DNA of 64,000 nucleotides from Endomychus coccineus (lineage: Eukaryota; Arthropoda; Insecta; Coleoptera; Endomychidae): the NCBI GenBank assembly GCA_958510875.1, contig OY294068.1:23292297-23356296 (forward strand). The letters are read 5' to 3'. Each line of letters opens with the position of its first letter. Within the stretch, counting starts at the first letter, position 1. The notes beneath the pieces are model-generated. The model saw nothing but the letters and a program-made list of their open reading frames with translations. It ran no database searches and had not been told where the DNA came from. The position numbers and the translations under genes were made by a program. This document shows positions 23,084-34,872 of the stretch, piece after piece.

Positions 23084-24426
23084 CAATATAAATATTTATG
23101 AATAAAGAAAAAAATTAGAAATAGTCTTCATCTTCCTTCTGTAGCCAAGTGTGTATGAATCTATTCATATAATTTAGTTCACACCATCACCTTCTTTCCA
23201 CTTAGATTCAACGAATCTGAAGCATATTTCAGCTACGATGCAGTCATTATCAAAGGATCTAACATGAATTTTAGGCTTATATTCGAAAAAGTCGGTATTT
23301 CATGGCCGATAGTAAGTATCAAATATTCCAGGTAGTCAGTTAATCTTAACAAATGACAACATATAAATACGTGTCAATCGGAGATACATAAAAATGCATC
23401 AAATGATAGCTATGTTTATACAATACTTCAGATTCAAATGTCTATAAGTAAGGGTAGTGGCCCTATTTTGAGAGAATAGAAACAAATTACTAATACTTTT
23501 CCAAAAATCCAATTTGTAAACTATTTCAGTTCAAATGGTTCGCCAAAGTGATCTGTCAACATGAACACAGCAAAGGAATCTTGAATAGTATAGACTTACG
23601 CGAATAGCTAATCTTGAAAAATCTTGGCTTGCACGTTTCTCCAACCATTACAGGTGACATCTTCAGTCGTGCTACTGTGACCCGGAATCCATCCAGAAGC
23701 CAAGATTTTCCAAGTCAAGGAATGGTTAGTTGAAATGCTAACTTGATGTTTTATCGATATTGTGAAAATAAATATTCAGTTTTCAGTTATTTCGACCCAC
23801 TTATCATGAAATCGAGGTGCATTAGAGAATTCCCATTTCCAAATTCGTCGCACCCCACCAAATATTTTTATTCATGAGTCGTATGATGTTTGGCTATCGT
23901 TGATTTCAGTCGACAGTAATATAATAAATTTCAATTTAATTATCATCAAACAGTAGGTGTTCGTTATAAAAACAGCAGGAATGAAACGACACATCGCCAT
24001 GTAAAATATAAATTCCTCTTAATTGGAAGGTTAGTACATATTTCAATTAGTCTTTGTAAACTTTCATTGTTAATTTTCGGAGTTGAAACGTTGAAAATAA
24101 ACTCTGAAGCAAATATTTACCGAATGGAATTTCAACGTTTGTAATTTGCACAATGACCAGGATAAAATAAAAAAGTCAATATGGAGCTATCGATTTCACA
24201 AAATTACTTAACAAGGGGACCTAGGATTGTAGCTGACAAGATTCAGGAATTGATAGAGAGTAATCCAAAAGTATTGGGAACAACCGTAATTAATTAAATT
24301 AATTACTACCAGTACAAAGTATAGAACTTAGCAGCTAGATAGGTAGATTAGATTACTATTATTAGGGTCTAGCTCCTACAGCATCCATAGAGGACATTGT
24401 TTTTCAATTCCCTCTCTATCCCTATA
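23084..24426. other. No recognisable gene
   Basis: Anonymous AT-rich DNA. A short block near 23,648-23,720 (CCATTACAGGTGACATCTTC and GTGACCCGGAATCCATCC) resembles pieces of the Penelope-like remnant at 13,440-13,540, partly inverted relative to it, so it is probably Penelope-derived debris. Confidence 0.4.
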
Positions 24427-24428
24427 TA

Positions 24429-25683
24429 CGAGGGCTAGGTGAAGTTTTTGAAAAATAAAACAGATGGCGCCACAATCGAAAATCCCCTGTTACATTTGTG
24501 AAGTACCATCTTCAACTAGTACGCATCAAAATTTTCAGACTGATATGTCATTAGGTTCTGTTTTAACATCCCTCGAAAGCAAGCAACCTTGAAGCTTTAT
24601 GGAAAAAAGTGAATTTCGCATCTTGACTGAACATTTTTTCATGCGTGGATAAAATATTATGGTAACCAAAGCCTCGCTTGTTGAACATTATGGTTTCTGG
24701 TCGTCGAATTGGGGTTACAACGCCAGGAATCGTCGATAAAATCCATGGTATGATATTGGAAGATCGTTTTAAAGTGTACGAGAAGGCTGAGGCTATAGGC
24801 ATCTCAACCGAACGGATACGGAATATTTCACATACATTTTTGAATATGAGAAATTTGTAAAATATCGATAAGGTCGAAGAGGTTCCTCACATAGGGAATA
24901 ATGAATAACGAAGTAATGGTTCTAAAGAAAACAAGTGCTTTACAGTATATTGGTAGTCAAGATATATTCTTATGATCAATTCGAAACGACACATATATCA
25001 CTTGCTATGGTTTAAACAAAGGTTTTTTACCCTGAGTTTTTCTACTTAGCGTAATTTATAAACTACCCTTGATCACACAGTGCTTAATTAATGTGTTAGT
25101 GTCTCAACTAAAGAAGAGTGAGAATTACATATATCTATTGATCATATTGTTGCCTGATTTGCCTAGCTAATGAGAAACCCGTGATATCGGGTCACTTTCT
25201 GGTTATCAGTGCACCTACTGCAAGTTATACTGATATTAGTTAATCAAGGCAAATGATATATAAGAACGAATTTGATAAAATAAGTAAATTGATAACCTTT
25301 AGTAAATAAAGTAAACCAGGGAAGGGCTCGTTATTACACCATCGAAATACACCACAAGGCAAAGTAAGTTTATCGGCCAATAAAGTCACGACGACAGTTT
25401 TTTTAGATGCTCACGGTATCGTCCAAATCGATTACCTTTAAGAGGGCAAATTACCTTTAAAAGGGCAGACGCATTTGGCAAAGAAAAAAGTGCCCTTTCA
25501 CCAGGACAACGCACCGGCGCACAGGTCCGCATCGCAATGACAAAATTGCATGAATTGAGCTACGAATTGCTTCGTTTGAATAACGTTGGACGATATGTAT
25601 CGGGTACGAGGAGATTATGTTGAGGAATAAAATAATTTTTGACCAAATAAATCATATCTCAGGGACTTTTCATCTTGCCCTTG
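24429..25683 (+). mobile_element. Mariner copy 2, decayed (same family as copy 1)
   Basis: The ends CGAGGGCTAGGTGAAG and CTTTTCATCTTGCCCTTG are flanked by TA on both sides (24,427-24,428 and 25,684-25,685). The 5' leader phrase ACAGATGGCGCCACAATCGA is shared with copy 1 at 22,325. The N-terminal region is recognisable: TTPGIVDKIHGMILEDRFKV, then EAIGISTERIRNI. A later block matches the transposase core (VSLSANKVTTTVFLDAHGI, about 25,360-25,430), then AKKKVPFHQDNAPAH. Between 24,880 and 25,350 I see no transposase sequence, so that part was replaced or has decayed. The length of 1,255 bp is near that of an intact mariner. Confidence 0.75.
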
Positions 25684-25685
25684 TA

Positions 25686-26850
25686 CACCCTCAATTTACA
25701 GCTTCATTTCTAGTTCCAGTTTTTTTTTTAATACAAATTGCGTCAACACCCATGAAGAAATTTATCTCTACAATTTGGAGCCATGTTAAGTTGTTGACTT
25801 TACCATTGCAAGTAAATTCCGGTTATACCATTTTAAGGTAGTTGTATCGTGGTATACAATCTCAGTCAAAAATTTCCAACAAAACCACTAGAGTTTTACA
25901 TTTGATGTATCACATGCAACAAAGAACTCTACTTATCCATGTCAGGATGTAATAAATCTGTCATATCACTGTTGAATGTTTCATTTAAATCGTTGTTGTT
26001 CCAGGAAAGGAAGTAGTTGAAAGCACAGGTAATGGAACTAAAACAAGGAACTTTGAACCAAACGATGCTGTTCGATACAGTGGTTATATTATTTTATGTC
26101 TTGATATTCTTGCCGAGTTCAATGTAACATGCAAATTTATTGCAATTCACAAACGTAATAGAAGGAAGTCTACAAATCGGTTGCATTAACGATAACAAAG
26201 AACAATCGGGATTTAACAAAAACGAAACAATTTTGAATAATGAAACTGTTGCTTGGGTTCCGAACGAAATAAATATTCACAAAGGAATTATTATGCTTGG
26301 AATTTTTCGTAAACGATATGTAAATTGTAAACACCATTAATATTGATGCGGCACTGAACTCTCCAATGCAGGTACAGTCGGCAAAGGCAAGAGAATCCTC
26401 GTTACGTATGCTCGAGTCATTTCCAAAGACTGAATAAAAACTAAACTTCCCTGTAGGTTTTTCTTTGAAAGACACACCCTAGACATGAAGGACGTTATCA
26501 ATATTTATAGTGATCGTGAGGCAGCGGCCTGCTGGGAACAATCCGGGGACAATTCAAAGAGTGGAATCGAAGAATGGAAACGCTGGGATGGGGTCGGGGT
26601 CATAACTGCCAACTCACTGTAGAACTGTCATTCAAGAGCGTGCGTGGTTAGATTACCACCCTCGGTGTTATTGTACACGTTTGCGAAAGGCCGATACGAC
26701 CCCAATCCAGAACACTGACCAAGTAAGACCTCAAGAAGGCCATTTACATGTACGACAAAAGAACGTTCGCGAAAATAAATCTCCTTTCCAAATCAAAACT
26801 GAAATATCGTATCTTTCAGAAACATTAAATGTCTATTCTATTATTCCCTG
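25686..26850. other. No recognisable gene
   Basis: Short open frames exist at 26,140-26,340 (+) and 26,170-26,475 (-), antisense to each other, without a known signature. Confidence 0.35.
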
Positions 26851-27276
26851 TATTTTACCATTTCATCGTTCAGTTATTTAATATTGTACGAGAGGCAAAC
26901 TTGATAGATTCAATATTTATTATTTTAAATTAAACAAAATAAAGTTTCTACGAAGGATGTAATTATAATTACAACGTACGTATTTGCAATATTTATATTA
27001 CGGCTCAATTTTTGTTTAGCTGAAATTAGTTATATAAGAAATATTTGTTTATTCAGTATATCATTTTTATTTATTGATAAAATATTGTAGAATTTAGAAT
27101 GATTAAAAATGTATTCGGCAATTGGATCTCGTAAACAGGAACGTACAAAAACGTTTGACAGGTTTTTACAAGTCGTTAAGATAGTAGCTCTCTTATTGTT
27201 AGTATAGGCGTATAGTAAAACAGATAGTGCGGAGTAGTGGTGATTGTTTGGTTATCCGTAGCCCTTAAACATACAT

Positions 27277-27700
27277 GCGCATGAAAGTTCAAGCGGAAAC
27301 GTTATCGCAGGTTAGTTTGTTGAATTTTTATATATTTTTGGGAAACAGTAGGTTAGGTTAGTACTAGTAGGTTATTTGAAGGTAGATTTTTTTTAATTGT
27401 TAGATTTTTGTGGCCCTTATACACATGCGCAGGAAAGTCCAAGCGGCAACGTTATAGCCGGTTAGTTTGTTGAATTTTTATATATTTTGGGAAACAGTAG
27501 GTTAGGCTAGTACTAGTAGGTTATTTGAAGGTAGATTTTGTAATTGTTAGATTTTTGTGGCCCTTATACACATGCGCAGGAAAGTCCAAGCGGAAACGTT
27601 ATCGCAGGTTAGTTTATTAAATTAATATATTTTCGGGAACATTAGGCTAGGTTAGTACTCGCGAGTTATTTGAAGATAGGTTTTTGTAATCAATAGATTT
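27277..27700 (+). repeat. Three tandem units of about 148 bp (copy 1)
   Basis: Units begin near 27,277, 27,426 and 27,572. Each carries CATGCGCA(T/G)GAAAGT(T/C)CAAGCGG, then AACGTTAT, then GGTTAG(G/T) and GGGAACA(G)TTAGG phrases. The third unit is the most diverged. The set is repeated at about 28,914-29,337 in the second copy of the large duplication. No coding content; it could be an old satellite fragment or a promoter-repeat region of a retroelement. Confidence 0.65.
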
Positions 27701-27777
27701 TATAGAAAATTGTATTTATTTAATAATTCTTAATGATGTCAGATATAACTATTCCCATGTAGTCCTCAATATTCATA

Positions 27778-28487
27778 AGAATAAGAATAACAATAAGAAT
27801 AAGAAATTTATTTATCCGTTAAAATATACATTTTGTGGGCAGGTCAAGATAAATGCATATACATTAAAAGATTAAGCTAATAAATTACTAAATAAGTACT
27901 ATCACATGTTAAAACACTTAACATTAAAAAAATCTTTAACAGAGTACAAGCAATTTTCCAAAAGGAATTTTTCAATTTTTGTTTTGAATACTGAAATTTT
28001 ATTAATTGATCGAATATCACTAGGCAATTCATTGAAGAGGGCAAGACCAAGTTTATTGCTTACTTTTAATTTAGTTTTTGGGTGTACGAGTTTGTCACAA
28101 CCTCTCGTTGAGTAAGAGTGATAATTTGAATGAGTGGTGTATTCATTTAAGTGGAGTTTTACATCCATAAGGTGTTCATAAACAATTCGTGAAAATAATG
28201 ACATTATTTTTAATTCTTTAAAAACAGACTCGCAATGAGTTTCTTGTTTTAAACCTTTAATAGCTCTTAGGGCCGCTTTTTGTAATATGAAATTTTTTTC
28301 TAAATGAGTATGAGCAGCGTTGCTCCATGTTATGAGACCATACGACATTAAGGAGTGAAACAGACTATAGTAAGTTACAAGGGCCACCTCCTCGCCAGCA
28401 ATTCTGTACATTCTTTTAGTTGCGTAAACCGCCCGAGCTAATTTCTTACTAAGATAGGTAATGTGGTGTGACCAGTTTGAAGAACTG
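27778..28487 (-). mobile_element. LINE D 3' end, copy 1 (cut by the duplication breakpoint)
   Basis: The minus-strand frame 28,498-27,902 encodes the RT thumb and C-terminus: SSNWSHHITYLSKKLARAVY, VTYYSLFHSLMSYGLITW, LQKAALRAIKGL. The element ends in an (AATAAG)-type simple tail seen on the plus strand as AATAAGAATAACAATAAG at 27,780-27,808. The first codons of the open frame come from duplication-junction sequence, not from the LINE. Confidence 0.8.
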
Positions 28488-30124
28488 TATTTTACCATTT
28501 CATCGTTCAGTTATTTAATATTGTACGAGAGGCAAACTTGATAGATTCAATATTTATTATTTTAAATTAAACAAAATAAAGTTTCTACGAAGGATGTAAT
28601 TATAATTACAACGTACGTATTTGCAATATTTATATTACGGCTCAATTTTTGTTTAGCTGAAATTAGTTATATAAGAAATATTTGTTTATTCAGTATATCA
28701 TTTTTATTTATTGATAAAATATTGTAGAATTTAGAATGATTAAAAATGTATTCGGCAATTGGATCTCGTAAACAGGAACGTACAAAAACGTTTGACAGGT
28801 TTTTACAAGTCGTTAAGATAGTAGCTCTCTTATTGTTAGTATAGGCGTATAGTAAAACAGATAGTGCGGAGTAGTGGTGATTGTTTGGTTATCCGTAGCC
28901 CTTAAACATACATGCGCATGAAAGTTCAAGCGGAAACGTTATCGCAGGTTAGTTTGTTGAATTTTTATATATTTTTGGGAAACAGTAGGTTAGGTTAGTA
29001 CTAGTAGGTTATTTGAAGGTAGATTTTTTTTAATTGTTAGATTTTTGTGGCCCTTATACACATGCGCAGGAAAGTCCAAGCGGCAACGTTATAGCCGGTT
29101 AGTTTGTTGAATTTTTATATATTTTGGGAAACAGTAGGTTAGGCTAGTACTAGTAGGTTATTTGAAGGTAGATTTTGTAATTGTTAGATTTTTGTGGCCC
29201 TTATACACATGCGCAGGAAAGTCCAAGCGGAAACGTTATCGCAGGTTAGTTTATTAAATTAATATATTTTCGGGAACATTAGGCTAGGTTAGTACTCGCG
29301 AGTTATTTGAAGATAGGTTTTTGTAATCAATAGATTTTATAGAAAATTGTATTTATTTAATAATTCTTAATGATGTCAGATATAACTATTCCCATGTAGT
29401 CCTCAATATTCATAAGAATAAGAATAACAATAAGAATAAGAAATTTATTTATCCGTTAAAATATACATTTTGTGGGCAGGTCAAGATAAATGCATATACA
29501 TTAAAAGATTAAGCTAATAAATTACTAAATAAGTACTATCACATGTTAAAACACTTAACATTAAAAAAATCTTTAACAGAGTACAAGCAATTTTCCAAAA
29601 GGAATTTTTCAATTTTTGTTTTGAATACTGAAATTTTATTAATTGATCGAATATCACTAGGCAATTCATTGAAGAGGGCAAGACCAAGTTTATTGCTTAC
29701 TTTTAATTTAGTTTTTGGGTGTACGAGTTTGTCACAACCTCTCGTTGAGTAAGAGTGATAATTTGAATGAGTGGTGTATTCATTTAAGTGGAGTTTTACA
29801 TCCATAAGGTGTTCATAAACAATTCGTGAAAATAATGACATTATTTTTAATTCTTTAAAAACAGACTCGCAATGAGTTTCTTGTTTTAAACCTTTAATAG
29901 CTCTTAGGGCCGCTTTTTGTAATATGAAATTTTTTTCTAAATGAGTATGAGCAGCGTTGCTCCATGTTATGAGACCATACGACATTAAGGAGTGAAACAG
30001 ACTATAGTAAGTTACAAGGGCCACCTCCTCGCCAGCAATTCTGTACATTCTTTTAGTTGCGTAAACCGCCCGAGCTAATTTCTTACTAAGATAGGTAATG
30101 TGGTGTGACCAGTTTGAAGAACTA
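28488..30124. repeat. Tandem duplication, copy 2 (1,637 bp)
   Basis: Second copy of 26,851-28,487. Offsets of all shared landmarks are exactly 1,637, for example the open frames starting at 27,902/29,539 and 27,906/29,543. Here the LINE sequence continues uninterrupted past 30,124, which shows this is the original right-hand junction. Confidence 0.85.
28914..29337 (+). repeat. Three tandem units of about 148 bp (copy 2)
   Basis: Same structure as 27,277-27,700, offset by 1,637. Confidence 0.65.
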
Positions 30125-30610
30125 TCTATCACAACACCAAGAAACTTAACAGAACCAAAAGAGTTAGGCCGACACTGAAAATTAAGTATTTGAGTTTTTG
30201 CTTCATTAAAAAAAAGTTCGTTTGAAGTAAACCAGTTGGATGCCGAGGTGACAACACTGTTATGATCAATGTCATTGAATGATTCACCCTTAATTAAAAA
30301 GTTTGAGTCGTCTGCAAAAAGCAAAGAAAGACATTTATTTGAAGAAATGATATTTGGTAAGTCGTTAATATATAGTAAAATAAGAAGTGGCCCCAAAATA
30401 GAACCTTGGGACACACCTCGTAGTATCGGCATTTCAGTTCCCAGTTTACCTAAGTGATATACCGTTTGTGTTCGGTCTTAGGTAAGATGATAAAAGTTGA
30501 GAAACAATGCCCCGTATTCCAAAATAATCAAACTTGTTTATCAAAATGGCTTGTGAAACACAATCGAATGCTTTAGTCAGGTCCGCAAAAACACCAACGC
30601 AACACTCCCC
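29415..30610 (-). mobile_element. LINE D: 5'-truncated Jockey/CR1-like non-LTR retrotransposon
   Basis: The open frame 30,432-29,539 (297 codons) begins within RT just before the GVSQGSILGPLL block. It includes an intact catalytic box LSLLFADDSNFLIKG, the thumb (VKFLGVVIDSSSNWSHHI) and the C-terminus. Upstream, in broken frame, TKAFDCVSQAILINKFDYFG (30,500-30,590) is RT motif A. Similarity ends near 30,605. The 3' end is an AATAAG-type simple tail at about 29,415-29,445. It lacks endonuclease and ORF1, so it cannot move by itself, but its frame is cleaner than LINE A or B and it is probably younger. Confidence 0.8.
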
Positions 30611-32159
30611 CTCGTCTTGGTGTTACCACCAACAGCAACATTTCATGAGACGGTTGTGTCAGGTTCATTGCGTAAGCTACTCTACAGAACCACCCCAACA
30701 GCTCCTCATGATCTGCAGAGATAGACTTCACATGAACTAAAGCGGCAGTCGTTCATAAAGCATAGGACTACGGTTAAGAAAATATGCAGTGTTGCATGTT
30801 TTATTTCCCGGCTTGTATAGAGTCGGCTGAGATCCTGAGAAGCTGCTAGGGTGTAAACTGGCTATTGGCCTGATATAGAATTATGTGGAGGCATTTTTGC
30901 AATGGACTTCACATGATCATTCCACGAGAGGGTGCTAATGGTGGTGATACCGATCATGTATATGGAAGACTTCATACGAATAGTTAGTTGTACCTAACAT
31001 CATCATATTAGGTATTTTGGTAGCATGAAACTCTACTAGATGATCTGATCCCCATTTCAAAATTGTGAACTATGTGGATATCCCCTGGTCCATTCTGAGT
31101 CTACGCTTCTTCAGACACCTCCTTAACTTTTGGTGCCGAAATTGTGCAATGCAGCACAGCGATATCATGTAGACGCAGCTTAAACGAAGTTGAACGTCTG
31201 CTATTTCTATTAATTAACTATAAAAATCAATAACTTGACCATCCACTTAGTATTTGATGCGTATATAACACATCATCAAATGAGTGTTTCCTTTGTGCTG
31301 TCTTTCAATGAATAATTGCATTCCATATTAATCAACCATGCGTGCCACTTCGTAGGTACTACACATTTGTTTTGACACATAGCCTTCTTTGAGCTTTGCG
31401 AATACACACGCCATTTGCGGTTTTAGCATAATGAACATTTCATTATACTAGATTATAATTAGCAGTTTCTATGCTATCGCTCTATAAAAAGCTTTCATTT
31501 CCATTATTTATAACTTACATTCCGCTTTTATTCGTACATCTACTTACTATTAAATATGCAATACAAAGGAAGTGGATTCGTGAACCGTGAACTATGAATG
31601 TAACCAACTTGACAGCATTTGAATAAGTTATATTTGTTGAGTCTAGACGTTCATGTATCTTACTTTTGTGTAACAAATTTTTTTTTTCAATTTCATATTA
31701 TTTGCTTACATAAATCTGCAATGTTTGATTGTTCGCCGAAAATATGCAGGCTTTAATAAAAGTGAAAATGAGTTCCCACCTCCACCCATCGCTTATGTGA
31801 TGAGCGGTGCCTCAAGCAAGAAAAAGAAACTATCGACAGATCAAATTTTAAGCTAGGATTATCTTAGAGTGGGGCTGCGGATTCATCCACATGGATTAAA
31901 TTCAGAGGTTCCTTGAACTTAACCCTCTTATATGCAGATCTGGTGTCGTTTAGGTAAAATGTAAAGCGTGTCTGAAAATGAATCATCAATCCCTCCAAAA
32001 AAAATGAGGAAATGATAACCATAAGAAGCGCCAGTCGATAGAAGAGTGCTGGATTTAAGATAGTGCGAAAGCACCAATGAATTCCTGATATTCCTCGAGA
32101 TGCTCTATTAAGCGAAGTAGATCCTGCTCACCATTGGGGAACCAACCAAGTGCGTCTAC
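30611..32159. other. Mostly anonymous DNA with one LINE A scrap
   Basis: No gene recognised. A LINE A fragment lies at 30,935-31,075 (separate entry). The minus-strand frame 32,055-32,246 (63 codons, with LLRLIEHLEEYQEF) was not recognised. Confidence 0.4.
30935..31075 (-). mobile_element. LINE A short fragment
   Basis: GAGGGTGCTAATGGTGGTGA, then GACATCATCATATTAGG-like and CATTAAACTCTACTAGAT-like phrases match 36,680-36,860 with indels. It encodes part of the RT thumb in the minus direction. Confidence 0.55.
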
Positions 32160-33305
32160 ATAGTCCAATCTGTGAGCTGGGGAATTAGGCCGACTAACTA
32201 AGTTTTGTGCAGACGGTCGAATCCAAAAAATTCTTGTTTCCATCATATTCTATGAACAATTAAGGTCATACGTGACTCTCTACCAACCTGCCAAACAACG
32301 CCCCCCCCCCCCCCATCACCTCTATACTATAACATACCTCATATTCTCACTCACCCTAATTTTTACTATTATTTAATTTCTGAAAACATGACAATTAAGC
32401 CTCGGGTCGATGATCATGAAACCGGTGGCATATTCCCGGAAAATACATACTACGGCCGTGAAAACGGGAGAATTTGGTCAGTTTTGTGGAAATTTACTCA
32501 TTTTTCACGCGATTTGTCATCAAGGTTACCAGTCACGTTTAACGATTGAACAACTATGAAGAAAAATTTTGTCGAATGATCCTGTGATAGGTTGCTATAG
32601 GGGTCGCTGATAACAGTTTTTATATTTAAAATGTTAGAAAAAACATTTTTGCCAAAATTACCTTTCCTTTTCAGTGTTATTGTTCCAGTTTTGTGTTGGA
32701 AGCAAAGGTAATTCATGATAAAATTTTCCGCGTTTTGCCGGAAAATGTTTTTTTACATTTTAAATATAAAACCTTGATCAGCGACCCATAAAAACCCTAT
32801 AGCGACCAATCACACGATCATTCAAATAAAATTGGAAAATTTTCTTCCCACTTTTTCCATAGTTTTCCGGGAATTTTCATTTTCTCGTTATTCGTAATCA
32901 CTATACGTGACTGGTAACCCTGATAACGTAGAACGCAAATCGCGTGAAAAATTAGTCATATTCCGTAAAAATTACAAAATTTTCCCGTTTTCCCGACCGT
33001 GGTATGAATTTTCCGGGAAAATGCCACCGGATTCATAATCAGCGATCTAAAAAAACTTCCTAGACCTCATTTTCGAGGCTTAATTGTCATTTTTTCAAAA
33101 ATTTAATATTACTTTAAAAATGAGGGCGAGAATTTGGGGTATTTTATAGTATAGAGGTGATAGGGGGGGCAGGTTGGTAGAGAGTCACGAATGCCCTTAA
33201 GGGTTCATAGAATATGATGCAAAAAAAACATTTTTTTAATTCGACCGTCTGTACCATACTTAGAGTTAGTCTCCCAACTCACGAACTGGACTAACAAGCT
33301 CTGCT
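32160..33305. repeat. Palindromic element, about 1.15 kb
   Basis: The arms are inverted copies across most of the region. GACTCTCTACCAACCTGCC (32,274-32,292) faces GGCAGGTTGGTAGAGAGTC (33,168-33,186). Similarly CATCATATTCTATGAAC faces GTTCATAGAATATGATG, GACGGTCGAAT faces ATTCGACCGTC, and a GGTTACCAGTCACGT block faces ACGTGACTGGTAACC. The axis is near 32,740. Arms are moderately diverged, with many indels. A poly-C run at about 32,299-32,314 sits in the left arm where the right arm has GGGGGGG. No transposase. A fold-back element or an old inverted duplication. Confidence 0.65.
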
Positions 33306-34379
33306 CTGATAAAATTTGCGACAAGTTAAGACCCTGTGGTAAGGGTCTAAGCTAAGTTTCTTTAGCACACTGACCATCGCGGGACTTACCGATCCTGAAG
33401 AGATGGCTTCAAAAGTTGCCGTGTCTACTTAAAAGATGGAACACCGCTCGGTTTTCGCGGTTAGGCAATGGTGCAACTATCGCAAGCCATTCCTCGATGA
33501 CAGGGATGAAAGAATGTGTCACTCTACCCTTCACGGAGTCGTCCCAGAGAAAATATACAGAAAGAAAAGTGTAACTAGAGTTTTCAGAACAGGAGTGCTT
33601 TATGTTTTATGTCAAATATAGTGACGGTGCTATGCGAAATCCAACGTTGCCAGAGATTTTGCCAGTATTTTAGACAAACAACTCGAAAAATGAGCATTCC
33701 TCAGTACATTCAAGTAGCGTAATAAATTATATAATAAAAGTTGAACGTGGATGGTTAGGGTAGAAACTTAAGACCCAGTCAGAGAGAGTTCTGCAAAGCA
33801 TAAACTGTGCAATTAATTCTTTCAAAGCGCGACGGAAATAAACTCATGGCAATCCGACGAGAGAAAATGCAGATCTAGCGTTGAGTAACATTCGAAATAT
33901 CACTGGCATTTGGACTCGCATATTTAACAACGTCTTCGACACTTAATTAAGATTCCTTATTAAATCTGTTCATTTTATAGTTTCTTCCCTTTAACAAACT
34001 CGAGATTAGTTTGTGAACTGATACTTGGGTTGATTTCGCTCGTTGAAGACATCTATTAGAGGCAAACCTCATTACATCGAGGATATATTCATTCGTTCAT
34101 TTTCGCTTGTCCTATTAACAAGGTTTTATGAACTAGATTTTTGTAGGATGGCATCACATTCATATGAAATGAAATTGGCCAGGTTTGAGCCATTTAATAC
34201 TTCTCTGGAACTAATGCATTTTGAAAGAGTCCACACTGTGGAGTGACTCAAGCATGATGCTATAGTGTTGATTCAAAGTACATCAGCCTCACTACATCAA
34301 ATGAATCAGAAGAAGGACAAAGAAATTAGCGCGTTGATTCAAAGCTCAGTTTCATTCGCTAGAGAATTCCAGATTTGCC
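33306..34379. other. No recognisable gene
   Basis: Short unrecognised frames only, for example 33,436-33,621 (+) and 34,043-34,246 (+). The last few hundred bases may be decayed upstream hAT sequence. Confidence 0.35.
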
Positions 34380-34389
34380 CCAAAAAAAT

Positions 34390-34872
34390 ACGATCAAAAT
34401 CCGGAAACTACTTTTGACTTTGAGTTCTTGATGTTTTATCGGGAAGAGTTCAAAATTTTGCTCCAAGTTTTCACCACTTTGATCAAGAATCATTTGCAAT
34501 CAGCCTTGTCAACTTTCAAACCCATTCAGGAAGTTTTTCGAATTCCGGTTCACAAAAATGATGTTTCAATTGAATTGATAGAATCAATAAAACGATTGGA
34601 ACCTGCATTTTTCAAGTCGGAACCGGAATGTTTGCTTGCTGAGGTACAAATTCTTTTTGATTCATGTGAAGAATGTTTTAATTTCAATGACGTTTCTAAA
34701 CAGGCGTTCAAACTGCGAAATGTTCTACCATCGCATACGAATTGATTCGGTACATTTTAACTGCACCGGTCACTTCAGCTTCTTGTGAACGTTCCTTTAG
34801 TAAATCGAAAATAGTAGCTAAACATTTGCCATCGGTTGAATTCAATGATGCTACTTTTTTCATCAAAAGATA
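34390..34872 (+). pseudogene. hAT-superfamily transposase C-terminal remnant
   Basis: The open frame 34,428-34,745 followed, after a stop and frame change, by ILTAPVTSASCERSFSKSK (34,748-34,810) is the C-terminal region of a hAT transposase of the ZMYM/DUF4371-like type. The SASCERSFS motif is the hallmark of the hAT dimerisation domain. The zinc finger and the first catalytic residues are missing, and no terminal repeats were found. It is a dead fragment. Confidence 0.7.

Larger units (their letters stand above)
26851..28487. repeat. Tandem duplication, copy 1 (1,637 bp)
   Basis: This segment is repeated head to tail immediately after itself (28,488-30,124). All positions I compared by eye are identical. 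The join at 28,487/28,488 (GAACTG then TATTTTACC) lies in the middle of LINE D, which continues only in the second copy. A couple of bases (CT) are shared at the breakpoint. It is a recent local duplication or an assembly artefact. Confidence 0.85.
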
